NCBI GenBank assembly: GCA_003353825.1
Contig: PIVW01000132.1
Span: forward strand, 1-12,766
Source of the DNA: Chloroflexota bacterium
GTDB taxonomy: Bacteria > Chloroflexota > Anaerolineae > J102
Direction: 5' to 3'
Length of the DNA: 12,766 nucleotides
Shown: positions 7,197-12,766 of the stretch, piece by piece
How the letters are laid out: every line of letters begins with the position of its first letter
Numbering within the stretch: position 1 is the stretch's first letter
Translations under genes and position numbers: made by a program
The notes under the pieces: generated by a model
The model's database searches: none
Seen by the model: the letters and a program-made list of their open reading frames with translations, nothing else
What the model was told of the DNA's origin: nothing

Positions 7197-7225
7197 TTGA
7201 CAGTTACCCTATCCCCTGGTATAGT
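7197..7225 (+). promoter_or_regulatory. Sigma70-type promoter of the his operon
   Basis: A perfect -35 box TTGACA (7197-7202), a 17-base spacer and a near-consensus -10 box TATAGT (7220-7225). The expected transcription start is about 7232, giving a leader of about 143 nt before hisZ. It is the best promoter match in the window and lies 26 bp beyond the right end of the MITE-like element. Confidence 0.85.
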
Positions 7226-7235
7226 TTTCGCCACC

Positions 7236-7292
7236 ATGATATTTCTACGGACAATTGCAATCGTATTAACATCATCATCACTGATAGGGTGA
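7236..7292 (+). CDS. Possible leader peptide (18 residues) of the his operon
   Basis: ATG 7236 opens a short frame, MIFLRTIAIVLTSSSLIG, ending at TGA 7290-7292, just after the predicted transcript start. The same DNA contains CAT CAT CAT CAC TGA (7270-7284): four His codons and a stop in the +1 frame, directly preceded by TAA in that frame. Dropping one A in the AA at 7268-7269 would give MIFLRTIAIVLHHHH and stop, which would be a textbook his leader peptide. As written, the His codons cannot be reached without a +1 shift. No Shine-Dalgarno site is visible. Speculative as a translated peptide. Confidence 0.3.
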   Translation: MIFLRTIAIVLTSSSLIG

Positions 7293-7359
7293 GAGCGGCC
7301 ATGCAAGGGCGCTCAGGCTGCGCTCGCCCCAAGACTAGCGAAACCCGCTAGTCTTTTTT
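7293..7359 (+). promoter_or_regulatory. Structured his leader, attenuator candidate
   Basis: Before the terminator the leader holds competing short arms. GAGCG (7293-7297) can pair with CGCTC at 7310-7314 or at 7321-7325, and GGGCG (7307-7311) can pair with CGCCC (7325-7329). Together with the terminator and nearby His codons this resembles an amino-acid attenuator. A clean antiterminator that disrupts the terminator arm was not found by eye, so regulation is inferred. Confidence 0.5.
7331..7359 (+). terminator. Rho-independent terminator inside the his leader
   Basis: AAGACTAGCG (7331-7340) pairs perfectly with CGCTAGTCTT (7346-7355) around a 5-base loop, and the T-run extends to 7359. It lies between the promoter and hisZ and ends 15 nt before the hisZ ATG. 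Read-through is therefore required to express the operon, the usual position of an attenuator. Confidence 0.85.
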
Positions 7360-7374
7360 ATTGCCCGACCACAC

Positions 7375-8646
7375 ATGTCTCCCATCTTCAACCTCCCCAA
7401 TTCTTCAAATCCGCCCGCCATTCCCCGCGGCGTGGCCGATTTTTTCGGCGCCGCCGCAGTTGGCAGGCGCGAGGCCGAAACCGCCTTGCGTGACTTGGCG
7501 CGTGGCTGGGCGTATGTCGAAGTGATCCCGCCCATCTTCGAATATGCCGAAACACTGGCAGCTGAGGCCGGCGATCAGCTGGCCGCAGAACTCTACCGTT
7601 TCCTGGATAGAGATGGACGAGCCCTCGCCTTGCGCCCCGATCTGACCATACCCACAGCGCGTCTGGCCGGTTCAAAACTCTATGATCAACCTCTACCACA
7701 GCGGTTTTTTTATGTGGGACCCGCCTTCCGTTATGAAGAACCCCAGGCCGGACGACAACGCGAGTTCTGGCAAGCGGGCATCGAACTTATCGGCGCCCGC
7801 AGCAATGATGCCGATGCTGAAGTACTGGCATTTGCAGCACAATCGCTAAAAACCTTGGCCTTACCAGAATACCGTCTCACCCTGGGCCATCTCGGCTATT
7901 TCCATGGTTTGGTCGAGCATCTTAAACTGGAACCAGGAGATTTGCGGGAATTGCAAACAGCGCTCGATCGCAAAAGCTACGACAATTTGGCCGCTCTTCT
8001 GGCAAGACTTAAACTAGATGCCGAAGATCGCCGGACACTGACAAGCCTATTGGATCTGAGCGATACCCGTTCGACCGATGCACTGGTCCGAGCCGATGTA
8101 TTGGCTCGTAACGAAAAAATGGCAGATGCTGTGGCCGGGCTGCGAGAAGTGATTGTCCGCCTGAACCATTATGGTGTTCTCGATCAATTTGATATCGATC
8201 TCGCCGATGTCCGGGGTATGGATTACTACACAGGCATCACATTCAAAGCCTATACCCCAAACATGGGCTTCTCGATTGTAAATGGTGGTCGCTATGACAA
8301 CCTCATTGGGCATTTCGGCCCCTCGCGGCCAGCGGTCGGTTGTGCTTTTTATCTCGATCGCATTCTTCTCGCCCGCCAGCGCCAATCTGGTGCAGACGCC
8401 GAACCTGCCAGCGATCTCCTTATCTCTGCATGCGAGTGTGGGGGCTATGCCCAACTCGCCCAACAAGCACGCGGCCAAGGCCTTGTCGTGGCCATGGCGT
8501 TGGGCCCTGAGCCAGCCAACGCCACCACTCTGAAGCTTAGGTGTAACTGCGATGACTCAATCACACTCACCTCAGCCAGTGATCAAATGATCTTGCCCAC
8601 CAGCGCCTGGCTTCAAACCATAATTGATCGATTTGCACTCAAGTAG
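7375..8646 (+). CDS. hisZ: ATP phosphoribosyltransferase regulatory subunit
   Basis: 423 residues, related to histidyl-tRNA synthetase but serving as the regulatory partner that short-form HisG needs for the first step of histidine synthesis (ATP + PRPP). Visible are the N-terminal IPRGVADFFG (16-25), LRPDLTIPTAR (86-96), a motif-2-like block RFFYVGPAFRYEEPQAGRQR (110-129) with FWQAGIELIG, RGMDYYTGITFKAY, and motif 3 VNGGRYDNL (302-310) followed by AVGCAFYLDRIL. Length fits HisZ, and the anticodon-binding domain of a true HisRS is replaced by a short tail. The strongest argument against hisS is the adjacent 210-residue hisG. ATG 7375 is the only nearby start that keeps IPRG near residue 16; no Shine-Dalgarno site is seen. 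It is the first gene of the operon, directly behind the leader terminator. Confidence 0.92.
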   Translation: MSPIFNLPNSSNPPAIPRGVADFFGAAAVGRREAETALRDLARGWAYVEVIPPIFEYAETLAAEAGDQLAAELYRFLDRDGRALALRPDLTIPTARLAGSKLYDQPLPQRFFYVGPAFRYEEPQAGRQREFWQAGIELIGARSNDADAEVLAFAAQSLKTLALPEYRLTLGHLGYFHGLVEHLKLEPGDLRELQTALDRKSYDNLAALLARLKLDAEDRRTLTSLLDLSDTRSTDALVRADVLARNEKMADAVAGLREVIVRLNHYGVLDQFDIDLADVRGMDYYTGITFKAYTPNMGFSIVNGGRYDNLIGHFGPSRPAVGCAFYLDRILLARQRQSGADAEPASDLLISACECGGYAQLAQQARGQGLVVAMALGPEPANATTLKLRCNCDDSITLTSASDQMILPTSAWLQTIIDRFALK

Positions 8647-8723
8647 ACAAATAGCTACCGTAACGCAAACTCACTCCCGACCTCCGATACTTCGGCTCCG
8701 CTCATCACAAGCCTCTGATCCCA

Positions 8724-8765
8724 GACCTCCGACCTCTGACTTCCGACCTCCGGCCTCCGGCCCCC
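8724..8765 (+). repeat. Heptanucleotide tandem array before hisG (6 units)
   Basis: Six 7-base units in exact register: GACCTCC, GACCTCT, GACTTCC, GACCTCC, GGCCTCC, GGCCCCC. More degenerate units in the same register can be traced back to about 8678. The array ends four bases before the hisG ATG (8770), so it forms the 5' context of that start in place of a Shine-Dalgarno site. It resembles the short tandemly repeated repetitive (STRR) sequences known from cyanobacteria. Confidence 0.8.
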
Positions 8766-8769
8766 AAAA

Positions 8770-9402
8770 ATGCTAACCATCGCTCTCCCCAAAGGACGCC
8801 TTACTGACCATGCTCTGACCTGGATTGACCGGGCAGGTTGGTCTCTACCTGCCACAGAAAATGGTCGCAAACTCGTCCTGAACAGCAGGGACGGTAGCCT
8901 GAATTACGTCATGGCCAAACCCAAGGATGTGCCGATTTTTGTGGAACAGGGGACAACTGATATCGGCATCGCTGGACTGGATGTGCTACGAGAGCGAGGG
9001 GCAGATGTTTACGAGCCCTTACTTTTACCTTTCGGATACTGTCGTCTTGCGGTTGCCGGACCTGCCGAGCGTTTGCACCGACCTCTTAGACTCGATGTCT
9101 ACCCACGCGTGGCTACCACATTCCCGCGCCTGACCGAGGATTATTTTCGCCAACGGGGTATCTCGGCGGAACTCATTGTCCTCAATGGCTCGGTCGAACT
9201 CGGGCCACTGGTCAATTTGGCCGATCTCATCGTCGATCTGGTGGAGACCGCTGAAACCTTGCGTGAAAACGATTTGGTCGAACTCCGCACCATTCTTGAA
9301 TCGCAGGCGGTGCTGATCGTCAACCGGGCCAGCTACCGCCTGCATGCACGCCGAATCGATGCACTCATCAAAACCATGCGTGATGTCGTTGATAGCGCCT
9401 GA
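8770..9402 (+). CDS. hisG: ATP phosphoribosyltransferase catalytic subunit, short form
   Basis: Condenses ATP with PRPP to phosphoribosyl-ATP, the committed step of histidine synthesis. 210 residues, typical of the short HisG form that lacks the C-terminal regulatory domain and works with HisZ, which is encoded just upstream. Motifs: LTIALPKGRL at the start, DVPIFVEQGTTDIGIAGLDV, then LNGSVELGPLVNLADLIVDL from residue 138 and the PRPP-binding loop VETAETL (158-164), where the usual T-G-x-T-L reads T-A-E-T-L. ATG 8770 is fixed by the conserved N-terminus. The 123-bp gap after hisZ is mostly heptamer repeat DNA, so the start has no visible ribosome binding site and translation may rely on an unstructured or leaderless-like context. 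Part of the hisZ-G-D-C run. Confidence 0.95.
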   Translation: MLTIALPKGRLTDHALTWIDRAGWSLPATENGRKLVLNSRDGSLNYVMAKPKDVPIFVEQGTTDIGIAGLDVLRERGADVYEPLLLPFGYCRLAVAGPAERLHRPLRLDVYPRVATTFPRLTEDYFRQRGISAELIVLNGSVELGPLVNLADLIVDLVETAETLRENDLVELRTILESQAVLIVNRASYRLHARRIDALIKTMRDVVDSA

Positions 9403-9449
9403 CACATGCAAGTACCTCCCTCTCGACACACACTAACGCCATCGACGCC

Positions 9450-10784
9450 ATGAGTACAATATTTCCTATTTACGATCTCCCAACTGCCCAGAAAGGCATT
9501 CTCAAACGCCGCACCTGGGCAGAAACCGAATATCCGCACACTCTTTTGGCCGGTATTGAGCGTATCTTTGGCGAGGCTCTCAGCCCAGAAGCTGCCGTTA
9601 GCCATATTCTTGCCGATGTACGACAGCGTGGTGATCAGGCCTTGATTCATTGGTCGAAAACCATCGACGGTGCTGGCTCAAACGAATTGTTGGTGCCTGC
9701 GACCGCCCGCCGTGCTGCACTCGACCAGATGGCCCCAGATTTACGTTCGGCATTGGAACACTCGGCCGAGCGCATTGCCGCCTTTCATCGCCGCCAACCG
9801 GCCCAGTCCTGGATGCATGTGGATGCGCACGATGGCACGCTCGGCCAGATCGTTCGGCCCCTGCAGTCGGCGGGCGTCTATGTGCCGGCTGGCACCGCTC
9901 CCCTACCATCCTCGTTGCTCATGGCCGCCGTGATCGCCCGCGTGGCCGGCGTCGAAACCATTATTGCCTGCGCCCCACCTGATCGAGACTCTGGCCAGGT
10001 GCCTGATGTGATCCTTGCCGCTGCCGAGATCGCCGGCGTCGATGCATTATACGCGTTGGGAGGGGCTCAGGCTATTGGCGCCATGGCCTTTGGCACCGAG
10101 ACGGTGCCGGCCGTAGATAAGATCGCCGGCCCCGGTGGCATCTTCGTCACCCTGGCCAAACGTCAGGTCTTTGGTACAGTGGGCATCGATGGCCTTCCGG
10201 GTCCCACCGAGACCGTGGTCATCGCCGACGACACCGCAGATCCAGAAAAGGTGGCTGCCGATATCCTGGCGCAAGCCGAGCACGATATCCTGGCTTCGGC
10301 AATACTTCTCACACCCAACCAGACGATTGCAGAACGAGTTCAGATCAGCATCGCTCGCCGCATACAAGACCTGAGCCGTTCACAGATCATCGCCGATAGT
10401 TTGGATTCGCGAGGTGGGGCTGTGATCACTCCTGACCTGGTCTCAACCGTCGCTGCTGCCAATAGCTACGCGCCCGAACATCTCTGCCTGTCTGTTGCTG
10501 ATCCATGGTCGCTCGTACCGCAGATCAAAAACGCAGGCGGCATCTTCATTGGCGAGAACTCATTTGAGGTGCTCGGTGACTACATTGCCGGGCCCTCGCA
10601 TATCATGCCCACCGAAGGCACCGCCCGCTTCGCCTCACCCTTAAATATAGAGGATTTTGTCAAGCGTATCAGTCTCATCGGCATGAGCAACGCCAGCAGC
10701 GCCGAGCTCAGCCCCATCGCCGCCCGCATCGCCCAATCTGAAGGCCTCGATGCTCATGCCGCCGCTGCCCACGAAAGAGGGTAG
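9450..10784 (+). CDS. hisD: Histidinol dehydrogenase
   Basis: Zinc- and NAD-dependent enzyme that oxidises L-histidinol to histidine in two steps, the end of the pathway. 444 residues, full length for the family. Visible blocks: VRPLQSAGVYVPAGTAPLPS, GGAQAIGAMAFGT, KIAGPGGIFVTLAKR (usual GPGN replaced by GPGG), GLPGPTETVVIAD, AQAEHD, NSYAPEHL, GDYIAGPSHIMPT and GLDAHAAA. By comparison with E. coli HisD the zinc ligands are Q275, H278, D377 and H436, and the catalytic pair is E343/H344; all are present. It starts 47 nt after hisG. No clear Shine-Dalgarno site precedes ATG 9450, but the start fits the family N-terminus. hisC follows after 6 nt, so translation is probably coupled. No lesion is seen. 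Confidence 0.96.
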   Translation: MSTIFPIYDLPTAQKGILKRRTWAETEYPHTLLAGIERIFGEALSPEAAVSHILADVRQRGDQALIHWSKTIDGAGSNELLVPATARRAALDQMAPDLRSALEHSAERIAAFHRRQPAQSWMHVDAHDGTLGQIVRPLQSAGVYVPAGTAPLPSSLLMAAVIARVAGVETIIACAPPDRDSGQVPDVILAAAEIAGVDALYALGGAQAIGAMAFGTETVPAVDKIAGPGGIFVTLAKRQVFGTVGIDGLPGPTETVVIADDTADPEKVAADILAQAEHDILASAILLTPNQTIAERVQISIARRIQDLSRSQIIADSLDSRGGAVITPDLVSTVAAANSYAPEHLCLSVADPWSLVPQIKNAGGIFIGENSFEVLGDYIAGPSHIMPTEGTARFASPLNIEDFVKRISLIGMSNASSAELSPIAARIAQSEGLDAHAAAAHERG

Positions 10785-10790
10785 TTCGAA

Positions 10791-11933
10791 ATGCCAAACA
10801 GTCATCCCATGCAACACGCAACACGCAACACGCAATACGCAATACGCAGCACCATCCGCCCCGACATCGCCCATATGGCAGCGTACACTCCGGTCAAACC
10901 CTTCGAGGTTCTGAGCCAGGAAATGGGTCGTGAGCCGGATGAGATCATCAAACTGGACGCCAACGAGAATCCTTATGGTCCATCGCCGCGCGTCAGCGAC
11001 GCCCTGAGTGACTATCCGTGGTATCACATTTACCCTGATCCGCGACAAACGGAGTTACGCCAGGCTTTGGCGGCATACGTCGGCGTCCCTGCCGACTTCA
11101 TCCTGCCCGGCAACGGCGCCGACGAACTTCTAGACTATCTCTGCCGACTGTTTCTACTCCCCGGCGATATCGCCCTCAATTGCCCTCCTACCTTTGGCAT
11201 GTATCGCTTCGATACCTTGCTCAGTGGAGGAGGCGTTGTCGATGTCTGGCGCCGCGATGATTTCTCCCTCAATGTGGAGGGCATTGAGCAAGCCGTCCGC
11301 AGTGACGAAACCCCACCCAAGATCTTATTCCTGACATCGCCAAATAACCCAGATGGTGGTGTGATCTCGCACAAAATTCTCAGACGACTCCTGGAACTGC
11401 CGATTCTGGTGGTGGTGGACGAGGCCTATATCGAATTCTCCGAGGGTGAAGGTTCGGTGGCGACATGGGTGCCGCAGGTTTCGAATCTGGCCGTACTTCG
11501 CACCTTTTCCAAGTGGGCGGGGCTGGCCGGATTGCGGTTAGGCTATGGGATTTTTCCTCTTGACCTGATGCGGCACTTATGGAAATTCAAACAGCCCTAC
11601 AATGTCAACGTCGCCGCTTCGGTGGCAGGTTTGGCAAGTCTACACGATCTACCCTATGTTCAGACGAAGATCGATGCCATGAAAGCGCAACGAGACCGCC
11701 TGTTCACTGAACTCCAACAGATCTCCTACCTCCGGCCCTTGCCCAGCCAGGCAAACTTCGTACTTTGTGAGGTGGCCGATCGCCCGGCGGTCGAGATTTA
11801 CGAACAACTGGCCGAGCGAGGTATATTGGTGCGGTATTACAATAAACCTGGCCTACGTAATTTCATCCGTATTAGTGCAGGTCTGGCCGAACGGATGACA
11901 GTAGTTATCAAAGAATTGCATCAAATGGCATAA
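10791..11933 (+). CDS. hisC: Histidinol-phosphate aminotransferase with repeat-derived N-terminus
   Basis: PLP enzyme that transfers an amino group from glutamate to imidazole-acetol phosphate. 380 residues. Motifs: IRPDIAHMAAYTP (22-34), IIKLDANENPYGPSP, LPGNGADELLDYL, TSPNNPDGG (N185/N186), VVVDEAYIEF with PLP-binding D210, LRTFSKWAGLAGLRLGYG with Schiff-base K241, and FIRISAG with R360 for the substrate carboxylate. ATG 10791 is supported by AAAGAGGG at 10774-10781, nine bases upstream, and by the 6-nt gap after hisD. In-frame ATG 10809 is an alternative. Residues 8-21 are translated from a heptanucleotide array and read as a seven-residue repeat (QHATRNT, QYAIRST). The family-conserved part begins only at about residue 22, so the first ~20 residues are probably a dispensable extension. 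Confidence 0.95.
   Translation: MPNSHPMQHATRNTQYAIRSTIRPDIAHMAAYTPVKPFEVLSQEMGREPDEIIKLDANENPYGPSPRVSDALSDYPWYHIYPDPRQTELRQALAAYVGVPADFILPGNGADELLDYLCRLFLLPGDIALNCPPTFGMYRFDTLLSGGGVVDVWRRDDFSLNVEGIEQAVRSDETPPKILFLTSPNNPDGGVISHKILRRLLELPILVVVDEAYIEFSEGEGSVATWVPQVSNLAVLRTFSKWAGLAGLRLGYGIFPLDLMRHLWKFKQPYNVNVAASVAGLASLHDLPYVQTKIDAMKAQRDRLFTELQQISYLRPLPSQANFVLCEVADRPAVEIYEQLAERGILVRYYNKPGLRNFIRISAGLAERMTVVIKELHQMA
10811..10852 (+). repeat. Heptanucleotide tandem array inside the hisC start region (6 units)
   Basis: Six exact-length 7-base units: GCAACAC three times, GCAATAC twice, GCAGCAC once. Since 7 and 3 share no factor, the array translates as a 7-residue period, and its 42 bp keep the reading frame. 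It has the same unit length and number as the array before hisG but a different unit sequence. Confidence 0.9.
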
Positions 11934-11961
11934 TCTAGTAACCAGCGACTGTTCTCAGACC

Positions 11962-11990
11962 GGCCTGGAAAAACCAGGCCCCACTGGGGC
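11962..11990 (+). terminator. Overlapping hairpins after hisC (weak terminator candidate)
   Basis: GGCCTGG (11962-11968) pairs perfectly with CCAGGCC (11974-11980) around AAAAA. A second stem, GCCCC (11978-11982) with GGGGC (11986-11990), overlaps the first, so the two exclude each other. No T-run follows, so classical rho-independent termination is doubtful. The hairpins lie about 30 nt after the hisC stop. Confidence 0.45.
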
Positions 11991-12035
11991 AGGTAGCAAG
12001 TAGGGTGTTAAATCTGATCCTTTTTGTAGTAGGTT

Positions 12036-12064
12036 TTTTCATGCAGAGTCAAACTAGGTACAAT
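12036..12064 (+). promoter_or_regulatory. Candidate promoter of the transposase-like gene
   Basis: A good -10 box TACAAT (12059-12064) with a weak -35 TTTTCA (12036-12041) at 17 bases. It lies about 50 bp before the ATG, inside the presumed IS end. Confidence 0.4.
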
Positions 12065-12112
12065 AGTGGCAGCAATTTGATGATACCAAACAAAATCAGG
12101 TAAGGAAAAAGG

Positions 12113-12766
12113 ATGGTTGAATACAAAAGTTCCCTAAGTCGGATGACCCGATTATTTAAAGAAAGTCGAAAAGCATGGAAAGAGAAAGCGTTGGAAAGAC
12201 AAAAGAGATTGCGAGCGTTTGATGTCAAAATGCGAGATTTAACAAAAAGTCGAGATAAATGGAAACGGAAAACAGGAGAGTCAGATGAGCGAGTCAAGCA
12301 ATTAGAAAAAGAAGTAGAGAAACAGAAAGCAAAATCGGAGGATGCAGAAAAAGAAAACGAAGTTCACATAAGGAAGAGGGAGGAGGGGGTTATTTCAGCA
12401 ACACCAGTGGGGCATCGTTACCCCAGTCATGTCATCCTATTGGGAATAGAACAGGTTATGTATAGACTGGCAAGTCTAAGAGGTAGCGAACGGAACTTTG
12501 AGTTGTTTTCCAAATTTTTCGACATAGCGATTCCTTGCTTTAATAGTATGCGAAGTTGGATTTTCTGTTTAGGTTTGTATCTTCTGCAAAGTAAGTGTGA
12601 AAGGGGAGAAGACTGGATTTTCATTCTGGACCACACGGTTGAGTTAGGTCAAAAGAAATGTTTACTGATTTTGGGAATACGAGAAGAGCAGTTTAAAGCG
12701 GGTGGGTACGCTTTACAACATCAAAAAGTGACTGTGTTGGGGATAGATGTAGTAACCCATTCAACA
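12113..12766 (+). CDS. Transposase-like protein, 3' end cut by window edge
   Basis: 218 codons are open to the right edge from ATG 12113, which is preceded by AAGGAAAAAGG. Residues 1-95 are very rich in Lys, Glu and Arg and look like a long coiled-coil or DNA-binding helix region (RVKQLEKEVEKQKAK). Then come a more compact part (GHRYPSHVILLGIEQVMYRL) and EDWIFILDHTVELGQKKCLL, where D173 is a candidate first Asp of a DDE nuclease, followed by LQHQKVTVLGIDVV. The ILDHxxxLGxxK pattern is one I associate with uncharacterised transposases of Chloroflexota and Planctomycetes; the IS family cannot be named from this fragment. Codon use is A-rich, unlike the his genes, consistent with recent transfer. 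The remaining catalytic residues should lie beyond the window. Confidence 0.7.
   Translation, partial: MVEYKSSLSRMTRLFKESRKAWKEKALERQKRLRAFDVKMRDLTKSRDKWKRKTGESDERVKQLEKEVEKQKAKSEDAEKENEVHIRKREEGVISATPVGHRYPSHVILLGIEQVMYRLASLRGSERNFELFSKFFDIAIPCFNSMRSWIFCLGLYLLQSKCERGEDWIFILDHTVELGQKKCLLILGIREEQFKAGGYALQHQKVTVLGIDVVTHST

Larger units (their letters stand above)
12003..12766 (+). mobile_element. Insertion sequence, left part only
   Basis: From about 12003 (GGGTGTTAAATCTGATCC) the composition turns AT-rich and a transposase-like gene follows. GGGTGTTA is a plausible left terminus, but the right end lies outside the window, so inverted repeats and a target duplication cannot be confirmed. The insertion sits directly downstream of the his gene run. 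Confidence 0.5.

Noticed and set aside
7232..7374. T-box riboswitch upstream of hisZ
   Set aside because: AGGGTGAGAGCGG at 7286-7298 faintly recalls the T-box core, but the leader is too short, lacks a stem I and the core match is poor.
7375..8646. Histidyl-tRNA synthetase (hisS)
   Set aside because: Motif 2 and 3 regions are similar, but the short-form hisG directly downstream and the missing anticodon-binding domain favour hisZ.
8724..8765. CRISPR-like array
   Set aside because: Units are 7 bases with no spacers; it is a simple tandem repeat.

Overview
The window reads as two unrelated pieces of bacterial DNA joined near position 1870-1890. The larger, right-hand piece (about 1885-12766) looks like a Chloroflexota (Anaerolineae-like) chromosome. 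The grounds are a topA-xer gene pair, the short-form HisG plus HisZ system, mostly weak ribosome binding sites, several intergenic heptanucleotide repeat tracts and a two-TM membrane protein of a type I associate with Anaerolineae. This assignment is inference, made without database searches. The left-hand piece (1 to about 1880) carries two minus-strand secreted-protein genes. One ends at the window edge in a PNPFN signature typical of the FlgD-like/T9SS-type C-terminal tails of Bacteroidota-related and candidate phyla (Ignavibacteria, KSB1, Zixibacteria and others), which is not expected in Chloroflexota.

Layout: 1-1672 (-) secreted protein, cut by the window edge; 1689-~1885 (-) C-terminal stub of a second such protein; ~1872-3311 (+) topA lacking its N-terminal third; 3338-4285 (+) Xer-type tyrosine recombinase; 4286-4648 a gene-free spacer with a hairpin and heptamer traces; 4649-6007 (+) two-TM protein of unknown function; ~6020-6270 (-) wreck of a dGTPase (dgt) gene; 6330-6752 (-) DUF123/GIY-YIG-like protein; 6787-7170 a 384-bp MITE-like element with terminal inverted repeats and a perfect 9-bp target duplication; 7197-7359 a strong sigma70-type promoter, a leader and a rho-independent terminator; 7375-11933 (+) the histidine genes hisZ-hisG-hisD-hisC; 11934-12112 a spacer with overlapping hairpins; 12113-12766 (+) an AT-rich transposase-like gene cut by the right edge.

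The his cluster is the functional core. HisZ and short HisG together form ATP phosphoribosyltransferase (first step), HisC is the histidinol-phosphate transaminase and HisD performs the last two oxidations to histidine. The other his genes are not in the window. Transcription should start near 7232 and must read through a terminator that ends 15 nt before hisZ, so an attenuation mechanism is likely. Four consecutive His codons lie in the leader, one base out of frame with a possible 18-residue leader peptide. A heptamer array sits directly before hisG, and another is translated as the first residues of HisC.

I see no CRISPR array, tRNA, rRNA or recognisable defence system. The points most worth a second look are the MITE, the his leader, the heptamer arrays, the dgt wreck and the chimeric junction.
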